From the NCBI RefSeq assembly GCF_035046485.1, contig NC_085137.1, positions 134,792,703-134,856,702 on the forward strand: 64,000 bases of DNA. Reading direction: 5' to 3'. A program made the position numbers and the translations under genes. Below, in pieces: positions 10,811 to 22,686 of this stretch. The notes beneath the pieces were generated by a model. That model saw only the letters and a list, made by a program, of their open reading frames with translations, was not told where the DNA came from and did no database searches. The DNA comes from Aedes albopictus. Lineage: Eukaryota; Arthropoda; Insecta; Diptera; Culicidae. Numbering within the stretch: the first letter of the stretch is position 1; each line of letters starts with the position of its first letter.

Positions 10811-11400
10811 AATAATATGATGAATTTTGATAGGAAAGATCTCACCAAGTTACTCATAGTCAGCCATTACTCTACTTTCTCCTGCACCAAAATACAATAG
10901 CTTGAGAACTATCGGAATCATAGTCCCATTCCCATACGATTTATTAATGGTATGAATTTACGTAGTGGGACGGCGTGGACAGCAAAATTGACCCAGCGCT
11001 GCGATTACTGACCCGTTAATGGTATTAAGCCGAAACGCGAGAATGAAACTACGGGGAAGAATTGATCTTTCACGCGCAGAAACCTAACCGGATGGAGTAG
11101 TCCCGGCCGTATGATTAGCAGGATCGTCGAATATTCTAATATAACGCTTCTTTTGAAAGCTGTTCACTTTTTAGTAAAAACTTCACCGGATGGTGTAATC
11201 TGCAATGCCACGATTTGTTCGGCTAAATCAAAAACATCACGCAGCCGCTCGCACGCAAAGCTTGTTGCGATTCCTCATCTAAGTCGTATACCACAGATGT
11301 AAACTGCACAATTCTTATGATTAATTTTACAAAATTGTTGTTACGAAATAGCTTTACTGACAAAGCGACCACGAATATCAAAGTTACAATAACTTCAATG
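10811..11400. other. Unassigned sequence
   Basis: Nothing recognisable on either strand; no convincing repeat, RNA or coding signal was seen. Confidence 0.3.
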
Positions 11401-11640
11401 ATGTCTATGCAGTAGCGATTTAGGGGGTTTGAAAAGGTTTCATAGGCGTTCCAGGGGTTTCCAGGAGTGTTCCAGTGGCTTAGAAATCGTTCCAAGGTGC
11501 TTGAGGGGATCTCAGAAGCATTTAAGGGTTTTCATGAGGCTTTAGGGGCCCATGGGGTGTTAAGGGGGTCCTAGGGGTACATCTAGGGGTATCTGGAGCG
11601 TTTCAAGAAGTTTCAGGGACGTCCCAGGGAATTTATTTCT
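11400..11640. repeat. Decayed G-rich repeat (AGGGGTTTC words)
   Basis: Short degenerate repeats with recurring AGGGGTTTCCAGGAGTGTTC-like words. It looks like the opposite strand of the CCTGAAACGCC array that starts at about 12070. The two tracts face each other across the SINE at 11790. Confidence 0.5.
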
Positions 11641-11789
11641 GATATCACCTGAAACCCTGAAATAGCCATTTCAGTACTAACCGTTCAACACTTACCAAGA
11701 ATTAAAGCAGGACTTCGCCCAGATTTCTACCAGGAATGAAAGAAAAAATCGCAAAAAAGCTCACTAATCTTAGATCTTGTCTAAAAGTT

Positions 11790-11956
11790 TTATTTTTATT
11801 TTTAATTAGTGAGATTGTTTATCCTGGGCTAGCTTATCTGGGGACGAACGACTTTACTTTTCTTCCGAAACTCACATTTTGTGTGTGTTTATCGGAAGTG
11901 GGAATCGATCACAAGTTTTCATTGTGATAGTCACGTGCTACACCAGGTGCGCTCCA
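11790..11956 (-). mobile_element. tRNA-derived SINE, third family, reverse orientation
   Basis: Flanked by CTTGTCTAAAAGTT (11776-11789) and CTTGTCCAAAAGTT (11957-11970), a 14-bp target duplication with one difference. On the minus strand it reads from a tRNA-like head (AAGTGGAGCGCACCTGGTGT-like) through a decayed B-box region and body to an AT-rich tail (TTTATTTTTATTTTTAATT at the left edge). Related copies lie at 14722-14783 and 54559-54733. Confidence 0.75.
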
Positions 11957-12069
11957 CTTGTCCAAAAGTTCAAATATTGATAGTTGGCCAGCTAACTCCG
12001 AGCAATGAAGTAATTACAATTAAGTTAGCGTCAAATGATGATGCATCGATTCTACAACCATAATATCAG

Positions 12070-13430
12070 TCTAAAACATCTTGAAGCCCTGCTGAAACCG
12101 CCCAAAACCACCCCCACCCCTGTGAAACTTCTCGAAAGTCCTTAAGAATCCCTTCTAAAGCCTGGAGACTCTAAAATCACCTGAAACGCCGTGAAAGCCC
12201 ATTTAACCGCCTCTGAAACCGCCGTTAAATTCACCTGAGAGTCTGTGGAGCCCTTGAAACGCCTCAGAAGCCTTCTGAATTACCTTGAAATGCCTCTGAA
12301 ACCCCCTGAAATCCCTGCGAAACCTATCTGGGAGCCTGTGGAGTCCTCTTAACCTTCCTGAAATGCCTTACAGCTCCCTGAAATGCATTGAAAGGTCTAA
12401 AAATTCATTTGAAATCTCCGCAAATCACCGTGAAACTCATCTGAGAACCTGTTAGGCCCTGAAACTTCCTGAAACGCCCTGAAGCGCATTGAAACTCCTC
12501 AGCAATTCCTAAAAAAAACTCCCGGGAAGCTCACCTGAGAGTCTGCAAACGCCCTGAAATTTTCTGAAACACGTTTAAAACCCCGTGAAACTCATCTAAG
12601 ATCCCGCGAAGTCAAAAAAAAAACTATCTGCTGAAACACCCAGAAACGCGTTCGAAACCCCTCTTAAATTCCCTTGAAACTCATCCGAGAGTCTGTAAAG
12701 CAGGGGTTCTCAACCTTTCTGAAGTGGCAACCCCCTTTAAGAGTTATCAAAACACTTGCGACCCAATGCAAATTTTTAGAAAAACAAAATATGAATTTAA
12801 ATTTTAACGAAACCGTGTACAGTGACGTAACCAGAAATTTACTGTGGGAGGGATTTTCGACGATCAATGATACGTTTTTTTTATTGGACACCCACATTTC
12901 GTAAACAATGATGTCATGTACATTCAATTTGTGTCGTAGCTGTGAAATAGCAGCGCAGACGATTTTTTTTTCCTCTAAAGGCGTTTTAAACTGAAAATTT
13001 CTTCCTCAGATTGTGGTTTTTAAGGGTGGCGGTATGCAAAATTAAAAATTGGTATAATTTGCACAACATAAAATAAACATTTAAAAATTATTTTGGAAAT
13101 TTCGGGGTCCCCCTGGACTGGCTTCACGGCCCCCAGGGGGCCACGGACCACCGGTTGGGAACCCGTGCTGTAAAGCCTTACCAAAAACCCAATCAACCTG
13201 AAATGCCCTGAAATGCCTCTGGAACCTCCCTTTTTTCTCTCTTCGGTACATAACCACTGCGACCAATATTTGATCTATTGCGGAATGAACCCCCCTAAAC
13301 TGCCCGTGAAACTCACCTGAGGGCCTGATAAGCCCTTTAAATGCCCTATGAAACTTCATAAAACACCCTGAAATGCTTGAAACGCCTCTAAAACCCTCAC
13401 TCGTTACCTAAATGGAGGCTCTAGTGTAGA
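12070..13430. repeat. Decayed CCTGAAACGCC repeat array
   Basis: More than a kilobase of degenerate units built on CCTGAAACGCC, CCTGAAATGCC and CTCATCTGAGAGTCTG-like words, with a longer-range rhythm in which GAGAGTCTGT or GAGAACCTGT recurs. The array is interrupted by the hAT-like MITE at 12701-13167, whose flanks both belong to it. It contains no genuine open frame. Confidence 0.7.
12701..13167. mobile_element. hAT-like MITE
   Basis: The termini CAGGGGTTCTCAACC and (reverse complement of the right end) CACGGGTTCCCAACC match at 13 of 15 positions. The perfect 8-bp direct repeat CTGTAAAG flanks the element at 12693-12700 and 13168-13175. CAGGGGTTCTCAACC-type ends and 8-bp duplications are typical of the hAT superfamily, including widespread non-autonomous elements. 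The short plus-strand frame inside has no transposase features. Confidence 0.85.
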
Positions 13431-13439
13431 AGTTCCTCT

Positions 13440-13910
13440 GAGAATAACACTTTTTTAGAAGACTTTTTTGAAGTTTTTCCAAGCAACTGCTTCAGGAGTT
13501 CTTCAAGATTTTCTGACAGTTTTATCAGGTGCTCCTGAATGAAGTTCTGTAAAGATTAATCCAAAGGTAACATTTTTTTAGAAATTCAGAGGAATCTTTC
13601 TGGAATTCATTCAGGGATACATAAAGAGATCTTTTCCTCAAAAGTTCGACCTTGATTCCATAATCAAAAGTTCTTTCAGAATTCTCCAAGAAGTACCCTC
13701 GTGAAGTTTCTCCAGGTATTTACCATGCTTTTAAACAGTTGCATCAGGTATACCACCAAAAGACTCTTCTATGATTCCTACAGAAATTAAACCAAGAGTT
13801 TAAATTGGATTCCATGGGTGATTTTTCAAATAATTTAAATCTGGATCCTTTGAAAATTGTTCTACAGGTTCTACATTAAGCGACTTCTTGGAGAATTCTT
13901 CAATCAAGAA
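13440..13910. repeat. Degenerate 12-bp repeat array, pyrimidine-rich form
   Basis: Units such as CTTCAGGAGTTC and CTTCAAGATTTT recur at about 12-bp intervals. Confidence 0.55.
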
Positions 13911-13989
13911 CTGATGATACATTACGTAAACTTAACTAGTTCGCATGAGCGTACGAGCAAACTCAAAAAGTGTCATGGATTCGCATAAT

Positions 13990-15430
13990 TGCGTATACGT
14001 ATACGCGGTATACTGCGGTGAATATACGTAATATCAGATCAGTCGGGATATGCTAGGTCATCCAAACTGTTCTTTAGATCCTAAAGTCTACGGGTGTAAC
14101 GGTGACTTCTTTCATTAAACAATCATTTGTAAACAATCATATCCAGTAAGTCTTCTGAAAGTTACAGTGGTTGTTTTTATCAACTAAGCTTCGTAACAGT
14201 AAGGAAGCCCATAATATCCCAAAAATATATAATAACGCGTATTGTTCCTCTAACTACTTTGGTAAGTACAGTGGATTATGTATCACTACTTAACGTAGTG
14301 GCAAAAGCTATCATTACAAGTGTAGACCTGAAGCTATGGTCTCCGGAGTAGTGTTATTGACCTGGAATATCTCAAAACTATCTTGAAATGACTCATGATA
14401 TGCCAGGGGGATTACAGATTACAGTTTAAAGTTCATTGTGAGAATAACTACTGTTACTATCATGAGCTAAACATCAGGACAGTTTGGACGACCCTAAATG
14501 TCCCAAAGGTTCATAATAATATACAGTAGACTTCAGGTTGGTCCAATCATTGCGATGACTCAGTATATCAGATAAAGCTGACCTGGAACATTCCCATAGT
14601 GTCTCTAAATGACATTTGAGATTTCAAGAGCTTCACGAATCTCAGCAGATTATGCTATGCTATTATTTATGGCGAAAAGACATGAAGTTTATTTTTGTAG
14701 ATTTGAAGGACTTCATTATAGTGGAGTGGACCTGGTGTGATGGTTAGAATACTTGACTATTACGCCGAGGACCTGGGATCGAAGACTTCATTATAGAACA
14801 GTTTTGACGAACCTGAATGTTTCAAAGGCTTATAATGAGCTAGTAGACTTCAGATTGCTCCAGTAACTGCGGTTGTTTAAGCAGCGTTACTCAGTATAAC
14901 AGATATGGATACTGTTACGAGTGTAGACCTGAAGTCCTGAAATCCAAGGTAGTTTGGCTGACCTGGAATATCCCTATAGTGTCTCTAAATGACATTGTAG
15001 ATGTCAAGAGCTTCATGGATCCCAGTAGGTTATGCAATGCTATTATTTGTGGTGAATTTCATGTATTAAGGTGTCATGATGCATCACTAAGCTTTCGAAC
15101 GAATCATTGACTTTTTGCTTTTCAATGATTATTTGCCTCGCGATTTTGAAGTGATAAAAAACTGTCAATTTTGCAGCAATCCAGCATAAAAACTATCATC
15201 GTAATAACTGTGAGTGAACATATAGGATGATACTTTTTCATACGAATATTCGTTTTGGTGGCAGAGAATTATCTGAAATTATTTGAATTATTTGAAATTT
15301 CGAGTCGCATATCCAACATGGCTGCCGATGCTGATGATGCCGTAAAAAGCCTTAAATGTTTTTTGTAGATTTGAAGGACTTCACTATAGGACAATTTGAA
15401 ACACCTAGAACATCCCAGAATATAAAACAC
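13990..15430. repeat. Diverged tandem repeat, unit about 380 bp
   Basis: The word pair GCTGACCTGGAA ... ATAGTGTCTCTAAATGACAT recurs about 380 bp apart (14579 and 14958), as does GCTTCAYGGATC/GCTTCACGAATC. GTAGATTTGAAGGACTTCA occurs at about 14697 and 15365, and AGTTTGGACGACC-like and AGTTTTGACGAACC-like words recur. The copies are too diverged for an array of recent origin. A 62-bp SINE head has inserted into one copy (14722-14783). The left edge is marked by the palindrome GCGTATACGTATACGC near 13992. Confidence 0.6.
14722..14783 (+). mobile_element. SINE head only (third family), 3'-truncated insertion
   Basis: 62 bp matching only the tRNA-like head of the SINE at 54559-54733: ACCTGGTGTGATGGTTAGAA, then GCCGAGGACCTGGGATCGAA. 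It stops directly after the B-box region. It is bounded by perfect 13-bp direct repeats GACTTCATTATAG (14709-14721 and 14784-14796). The neighbouring repeat copy at about 15365-15400 provides an unoccupied counterpart (GGACTTCACTATAGGACA). Confidence 0.8.
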
Positions 15431-15839
15431 CTTGATTGATATTCTTGACGAAGGCTAAATGAACACATATAAACGAAGCCACATCCAAGTTCAGCATTCA
15501 GAACAACTGGTATGTCAAATATTTCGTTTTTCCAAATTTCATGGTGTTCAGGATTTACTAGGTTATCGATGAAGTCCCAAATACAAATATTCCCATTTTT
15601 CCCTAATGGAGGACTCAATTTGCCGAAGATAGTATTCTGTTTTATCGAATGGGTGAATTTATACAGCCGTTTCTATGTTGGGGTCATATATGACCCATCC
15701 GGCTCCAAATGGTTAAGGCAAAACTGGATGCATTTCCAGTATTTTTTTGGTTTTTGATTTAAATTTAATAACGAAGCAATATTTTCAAAATCGGTTTTCA
15801 TACACATGTGGAGGAAGCATCAAGGTAGCTTCTGATTTT
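15431..15839. other. Unassigned AT-rich sequence
   Basis: No gene seen. The palindrome GGGGTCATATATGACCC lies at about 15677-15693 and may mark an old element end, but no partner end was found. Confidence 0.3.
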
Positions 15840-17065
15840 TTTTTTCTAGATCGACAAAGTTTTTCGTTTTTACAATAACCCTTGTACCCTTCGATTTTTT
15901 AAAAATTATTTTTCTGAAGAATGCCTCAAGTTATGCCAAATAGCCCAGGATGGTAAAATGCTTCTAACTGTTTTTTTTTCTAGAATTTTTATTTTTTAAC
16001 AATTTTCAAAACAACCAAAAGAAAACATTTTTTGTTTTTTTTAACAAAAAAAAAAGATTCTGCGTACAGGTTGTACTGAAAAATACTATGCATATGTTTT
16101 CCTACATCTAACCATACATAAGTTACACCGAATTGAAAAAATAAAAATAAAAAAATAAGAAAATTCTATGGGACCTTGTGAAATTTTAGTCGTGATTTAT
16201 TTTTATTGTTCTACAGTTTTTATCAGAAAAGAAACAATTATTTCTCAGATACAGTTTCTGACCGCTTTTGCAACACAAATTTTTGACCAAAAAGGTCTTA
16301 AATATATATTTTAGACCCACTTAAAAAAAATAAAAATGCATTAAATTTTCCAAAAACGACAATTTTACAAATCATCACGTAGTTTATGACCCAAGGGGAG
16401 CGTTTTATAACCTGTGAATATTCCATTTTATAATATAAGTCAAAATAACGCATGAAGCTGAAAATAAATCACATTTTTTTACCGATTTAGACAAGATTTG
16501 GTAACATAAAATTCATCTCGTGTTGCCAAAATCGGTAAAAAACCGTATGTGAATTTTCAGACCGTCTAGAATAGCATTTAACAAGGTCCAAATTTTTTAC
16601 TTTTTTTTATATTTTGGAATTCATTGTATGTAACATAAGTATGGTTGGATGTAAAAAAAATATGCATAGTTTTTTTTCATTGAAACTTGTACGTAGAATA
16701 GGGTATCCTATTCGAAAACAAGCGATTACGTCACCGATTGATTCCGTTCTTTTTGTTTTCATGGGTGCTCACTTCTAACAAAAAATACAAAAATGAGAAA
16801 CAAAACAAACAGCGCTTCAATCCTTTGTTTTTCGTAGGATGAAAATGGGAGCCACATGCTTAAGAAGGGAACCAATACCCTATATGTTTAGAATAAAAAA
16901 ATTAAAAAAATGTTCTTTTTTATCCGTTTTATAAATCAGTGAAAAATAAAAATTCGAGAATAAATAGAATTTTAAAGAACTTGACCATTCTGAGCTATTT
17001 GACAAATTTTGAGGCTAAAAGTCAGCATACTACAGAAAAATAAAAAAAAAAACGAAAAATTGAAA
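15840..17065. repeat. Large foldback element interrupted by a MITE
   Basis: Left-arm words pair with right-arm words over more than 400 bp. For example ACTATGCATATGTTTTCCTA and CATCTAACCATACATAAG (about 16085-16125) face CTTATGTTACA-like and AACCATACTT-like sequence near 16630-16660 on the opposite strand. Further out, CAAATAGCYCAGRATGGT appears in the left arm (about 15938-15955) and, reverse-complemented, in the right arm (about 16985-17003). A 180-bp MITE (16701-16880) sits in the right arm only. The termini could not be fixed. Confidence 0.6.
16701..16880. mobile_element. TA-flanked MITE, copy 1 of a pair
   Basis: Starts GGGTATCCTATTCG, ends AACCAATACCC, with TA on both sides (16699-16700 and 16881-16882). 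A second copy in the opposite orientation lies at 28061-28275 and shares long stretches, such as CTTCAATCCTTTGTTTTTCG and its reverse complement. It interrupts the right arm of the foldback at 15840-17065, so it is younger than that element. Confidence 0.75.
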
Positions 17066-17327
17066 TTACATGATATCTAACCTAAATCCACGATAAATAT
17101 TACTCTCAGTGTATTTTTTTTTGTAATATTCTCAAACATCTTCGAAGACATCATTCCAATCCAACAAACCGTTTTCGAGTAATTATTATTTGAAGAAGAT
17201 AATTATGATTTTTACATATGCCCTTTTCAAAAGATAGTTGAAGAATATTGCAAAACAAATAACAAGAAAAACATTTTCAAATACATAGAAGTCAATACAT
17301 GAGGGAAATTCTATTTGAATTGAAAAA

Positions 17328-17693
17328 GTTTTTATGCAATTAAGTATCATCATTTATATTTTATATAACCCATTTTGGTATCATAATGACCAATTTTTTC
17401 GAACTGGTTGATTATGCGATTGAAATGAGTAGCATAATGAAAAATAGTTGTATAATGTTCATAATGCAACTCATTTGAGTTGCATTATGAACATTATACA
17501 ACTCAAATGGGTTGCATTATGAAAAAAAATCATTGCATAAAATTTTGTATGGAACTCGTTGCAAAACTCGATTTTTTCAGCACTCTTCGTATTTATCCAA
17601 CTCGGCAAGCCTCGTTGAATAACGACTCGTGAATAACGTACGACTCGTGCTGAAAAAATCAACTTTTTGCAACTCGTCACATAAATAACTATT
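17328..17693. repeat. GCAACTC palindromic repeat unit, copy 2
   Basis: Same family as 9593-9888. It carries the perfect palindrome GCAACTCATTTGAGTTGC near 17466-17483 and the facing words TTTTTTCAGC and GCTGAAAAAATC. It contains an extra segment with repeated CGACTCGTG/AACGACTCGTG near 17620-17650. The ending CATAAATAACTATT is shared with the other copies. Confidence 0.7.
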
Positions 17694-17765
17694 GTCTACG
17701 TCTGCGCGATACGTGCGTTGAGCAGGAAATACTCTATTTTGAAAAAAAAAAAATAATAACAAATA

Positions 17766-18621
17766 GGGGGATTAGGGGCATAATGGACACCCGGGGCGAA
17801 ATGGACACCCCTGTTTTTGCCGAAACCGATGACTTTTATGTAAAACTTTTAATGCATAAGTGTAAAGGAAAAAGTCATTGTTCTATTTTTCAAAAGTACC
17901 ATTTATATTCCTTCAAAATAACTGAAATATCCTTGAAATTGAAGAATGTTTTTCATTTGGTGGATTTCTTATAATTTCGAAGCAGCAGCAAATAAGGCAT
18001 TACGAGTGTTTGAGTGTGTCCACCATAAAAACATGTGAATTGTTAGCTTATCTACATGTATACGCAGATATAGCAATGGATGAAGTATTATATTTTTTGA
18101 TCAGAACTTACTCAAAATAGCAATTTCAATGTTGTAGTCGATTCGGGGCGATATGAACACTAGTAATTATGAATGGATGTACGCGCGTAGCATACTGTTA
18201 GGCGTTTTACAGAGTTTGGAAAAATCAATCCGATTATTATGGCCTAAAATTTATTTAATTAACTTTGATGTTATGTAAACTCGTCTAAGATGGAGTATTA
18301 TATCTGTGGTATTGATCTCCGTAGGCAAATTACTTAACTGGTCGATATTATCAAAGATACAGCATAAAATATGCAGGGGTGTCCATTATGCCCCGATGGG
18401 TGTCCATTTCGCCCCATACCTTTCCTACCAGCCCCAAAAAACACACGGTTTACAATTCATTATTTCTTCACAATAATGACATTCTACCAGCTGTAAATGA
18501 TTGAAATACGTAGGAAACAAGTTAATGTTGTAAGCCTACTCATTATATGTTAAGTTTTTCTCTGTTACACAGGCCTAACATACTCATTTGCTTAGGGTGT
18601 CCATTATGCCCCTAATACCCC
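17766..18621. mobile_element. TA-flanked TIR element (GGGGCATAATGGACA type)
   Basis: Left end GGGGGATTAGGGGCATAATG followed by GACACCC. The right end is its near reverse complement (GGGTGTCCATTATGCCCC then TAATACCCC). TA flanks both ends (17764-17765 and 18622-18623). The motif GTGTCCATTATGCCCC also occurs internally near 18378, paired with GTGTCCATTTCGCCCC, so the element has repeated subterminal blocks. No transposase is visible; probably a Tc1/mariner/pogo-type non-autonomous element. Confidence 0.7.
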
Positions 18622-18981
18622 TAATTAAAATCCGTATCAAAAATTCGATCACTCGAGTTACACCCATATGGTGCTCGAGAAATGTTTCCAGCGAAGGTGG
18701 TATACTCCGAGCAGCTAAGTTGAAAACGTGAAGCTGACGATGACCACAACCGATCGAGGACGTGCGCTTCCATGGAAATCCAATGGAGAATATACACAAC
18801 GCACTGTCATGGACCAGGGTCATCTGTCCGCACTTCATCGTTCAGAATGGGCTAATGTTGTAAAATTTCAGCGAACACACACCGGACCTCGGAGCAAAAC
18901 AAAAACCTATTCGAGGTCATTCGTTGCGTTGGGGGAGGGCTGATGGCGTATTAGAGCTGTGCGAATGTACGTACGAACGTA

Positions 18982-19575
18982 GGGTAAACAGGTATAATAT
19001 GCCCCCCCTAAGCAGAAATGGCAATATATCTGAAACTGGCGCCTTTTTCCATCTATTGTTCACTGCAAATCGTTGTTACTAAAGTTAGTGAAGTGTTACA
19101 TGCGAACTTTGCCTTTGGAGAGGTGGCTATGGAAGCTTTGAAACGTTTTTCGAAAATGTTCCAAAATTTGCCTTTTCAAAACAAACGGGGCAATACGCCC
19201 CATCAAAAGAAAAACGTCCAGCCCCGTGATAAAACTGTCCCAGGGGATAATTCCACCACATGCTTATCCTAGGAGGGTCTTTCAACAAGTGTTCAACTGC
19301 ATAAAAGTTGCAAAGTAACACAAGCGAACAGAACTAGCTTCGTTTACAATAAAGTCAGCTCACAAGAGGTAAAATATTACGCCAAAAGCTTCGATTTCAG
19401 ACTTTTTGATATTTTTATTGCCTTTCTGTACCAATCCACCAACGGACCAGCTTGATGGCAATAAATATTCAATATTTGAGATTGCTAATCGATCACGCAT
19501 GCAAAAAGCGCTTGAATCGCTAGAAAACGAAGAGGGGCGTTTTGCCCCGGTGGGGCGCATTATACCCTTTTACCC
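18982..19575. mobile_element. TA-flanked TIR element (GGGTAAACAGGTATAAT type)
   Basis: Left end GGGTAAACAGGTATAATATG and right end (reverse complement) GGGTAAAAGGGTATAATGCG, followed inward by C-rich blocks. TA flanks at 18980-18981 and 19576-19577. Internal GGGGCGTTTTGCCCC (about 19536-19550) and GGGGCAATACGCCCC (about 19188-19202) are palindromic words of the same type. Open frames inside are not transposase. Confidence 0.7.
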
Positions 19576-19577
19576 TA

Positions 19578-21820
19578 TAGGAGCCCGAATGAGTGGCGGC
19601 GTCTAATATATGCCGATTTTAAGGCGGAGTTACTGATGGAGAAATTAATGGTCAATAAGTGCGTGAATTTTAATTGGCGTACGGGTAGCAGTTGGTTCGA
19701 ACTTGCTTATGATCAGCGCGGGTGCTAAAAGATGTTTTGTTTTAATAAAGAGTTTCGTACCTTTTGCCAGAGGAAATTGGATTTCTAATTTTGGAACAGA
19801 CAACGGAAACGAGCAATAGAGCAATCAATGGTATTGCAGATACAAATTTGTAGGGTTACGAAGAAATGTAACTCACTGTGTAGTATAGTGAGGGTCAAAT
19901 GATAAACGCTGACCATCAAGTCAGAAAATAATCATGCCAGCAACTGAAGGCAGTTCCAACAGCAGCGATCGTCTCTTCTGCTTGGAACACAGATAAACCA
20001 CTAAGCTTTGAGTGCTTGAATTTTGTTCTACAAGAAGAATAAGTGTTGTTTTGATAAAAATTCTAAGAGTTCCGGAGAGGCAAAGGTTATCAATTCTTAT
20101 GGAAATTTCACTTTCTCACACTGCTCCGATCCGAAAGGGATATAAACAAAAAGATAAGCCAATATATGCATTAACGATTTGAAGCATCATTTGGTCTACA
20201 GGAGATCCTTGTAATGTATTGTAGATTTTAGCAAACACTGTTTTCGATAGTTAGCTGTTTGTCATCTAGGGATTGCATTTCAAACAAGAAACAACAGAGT
20301 ATCTTAATGTAAGCACAATCTCTCTTCCCTTGCCTACTGACATCAACAGCCGAAGGCCAAAGTTGTCCCAACCCTTGTCTCTTCCTGGTAATTAAAAATA
20401 AAACATCTACACCAGGCCCGCGTTCATGGGCCACATCCCACCCATCTCGATCCAATTCAAAAGCCATGCAAATGAATCATCATCACACTCTCATGTGTTT
20501 GGTAGGTACATCTACCCATATGACGCCAAATCCAAATTTAGTAGAACGGAAAAGTCGACACTAAACAACACTCGACGCGATCCAATCCACCAACCGGGCC
20601 GCCGGGATGAAACTTGAGCCTTGTGTTGCAACCGGGTGCAAGTTCATCTCAGCCGCGCGACACCCGGTGATTTATTCCACGACCCAAAGTTCATGAACTT
20701 GACTGTGCCTTTCGACTCGAGTGGCAAACTCGGGGCCTGAACCTTTCATTTAGTCTTTGAGGGGATCCAGCACTACAGCGATCGTCCCAGATGGATGAAA
20801 ATTAGTGATGTAACGAAACTTGATCGCATTTCCGTGAAATCTACGAATTTGATCGGATTCATTACCATAATTCAAACTAATGGAATAACACATTCCAGCC
20901 AATCGCCAAGTCGGCTCGATGACTTGAAAGGTTCAAGAGAGCTAATGATACTTTTTCCGAGAAATTGACCGTCAATCTTGTGATGAAGACCAGCCAACCT
21001 TTCCTCGATATAGTCGGAGCTGGTGGTGGCGCCTGGCGGCAGCCAGGAACCATCACCATCAGTCGATCGATCACACTCAACGAAATGATCGAGTGGTTGG
21101 TTACTGACTTTGCCCACCGAAATCGATCAACAAGTTTTGCCACGATGATGCTGGTGATGATGGTGATCATTAGACGGTGGTCCACGGCGACGCAGTAGTG
21201 GATCGAAGTGAGAGTGTGCCGAATTCAAGGCAACTGATTCGATTAAAATCAGATGAATCATGGGCAGAACAACTGGGGACGACGACGGGTGAAAAGGAAG
21301 CGGAGGTTATGCTCGGCTCCGCGCACTGTGCCTATGGCGTTTGGCTGCCAGTGGCCAACATTGACCACGATTGATCGGGGCGGAAAACTGTGCACCGGAT
21401 CAACCAAAAAAACGAAGATTTAATGGGTATTAATAATAGAGCGTATAATTGGCATAATTGAACCGCTCGAAAAGCTGACAAATGGGCAAATTGAACAGAA
21501 TAACCAATTAAAGGGTCGTGAGTGAGCAATTACCGCCTGGGTGGCATTGAAATAACGGTTCGAATCGACAATGTCAATCGAAATACCTGTGTTTGACATT
21601 GAAACATCAAACGAGAAGAACTGCATCCACTAAAATTTGTATGAAGCTAAAGTCTAACATACTGACCATCATTGCTAAACTCTTCATTTTGGAGGGCGAG
21701 TGTCAAACTTTGGTGGCGACAACAATAAACAGTCGGAGTCAAATACGAGACACTGAAGACGATGAGGTCAAAATACGTATCTGTCATAGAATGCAAACAC
21801 ATACACTCCCGATCAAAAGT
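19578..21820. other. Unassigned, partly GC-richer block
   Basis: No recognised gene or repeat. The segment at about 20400-21420 is richer in GC and CpG and contains many GATCGA/TCGATC words. It looks like single-copy DNA and could contain regulatory sequence or untranslated exon. The short overlapping frames on both strands around 20870-21200 lack domain features. The equally unassigned, GC-richer stretch 18640-18975 lies just before it, on the far side of the element at 18982. Confidence 0.3.
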
Positions 21821-22260
21821 TTGGGGTCACCCCTTCAAAAACATGTCATTTTTTAGGCCCATATCTCCGCCAATTTGCTTCCAATTTCAAACCCCTGCAT
21901 CTCATTCAAAAATATTAAGTCAAAGAAACTTTGAACATGATCTGATTGAAAACTTTTCGAAAATGTTTGTTTCTAAGCTTATGCTACAGTTGCCAAATTT
22001 TCTGAAAAATAAATATAAACTTACGGCTGTGTCGCTAGAAATTGGGTCAACCAAACTTTAAGATGAGAGCGTTTATATATTTTTTTTTTAATTTGGCAGC
22101 TTTGGGTTAAGTTTACATACAAAAAAATTTGTAAAAGTTTTACCCAAATCATGTTCAAAGTTACTTTGACTTAATATCTCCCGAATGAGATCTAGGGTTT
22201 TGAAATCGGACGCAAATTGGTGAAGATATGGCATATGACATATGGCCATAACTTTTCAAC
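21820..22260. repeat. Foldback MITE remnant with mariner-like left end
   Basis: Inverted arms: CTCATTCAAAAATATTAAGT with CAAAGAAACTTTGAACATGA on the left (about 21901-21942) face TCATGTTCAAAGTTACTTTG and ATATCTCCCGAATGAGAT on the right (about 22149-22190). ATATCTCCGCCAATTTGC and GCAAATTGGTGAAGATAT also pair. The left edge (about 21804) reads CTCCCGATCAAAAGTTTGGG, similar to Tc1/mariner-type termini. The matching right terminus was not found. Confidence 0.5.
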
Positions 22261-22686
22261 GTGTAGCTCAAATTGCATGATATTTTGACTTATCTGTACA
22301 TGCACACTTTGGTTCAGTATTTTTAGCTCTAAAGCTTTAGGTAAAAAAGTGGTAGTTTCTTGTTTCGAAGATATCTCCGCCAACACCTAACCGATTTTGA
22401 TGAAATGTATATGGTATTAGCTACACATAATTTACTACCCAATAAAAATCAGCTATTTTTGTGCACGCAATCAAATGTGTGTGTATCACTTCTATTGAGT
22501 CGAATCTTTATGTACTCCTAATTACTCGCACATTTGGAAATTGGGAAAATGTTTTGAAAGCAATTTCTAATGTTTAGGAACCAAAAACTAAGATAACTGC
22601 ATACAAAACTATATTAAGGATAAAAAAAAATTAAAAACCTAACACTTGAAATTTGTCAAAATAATGGTTTGCTAATGAAGCCTTAA

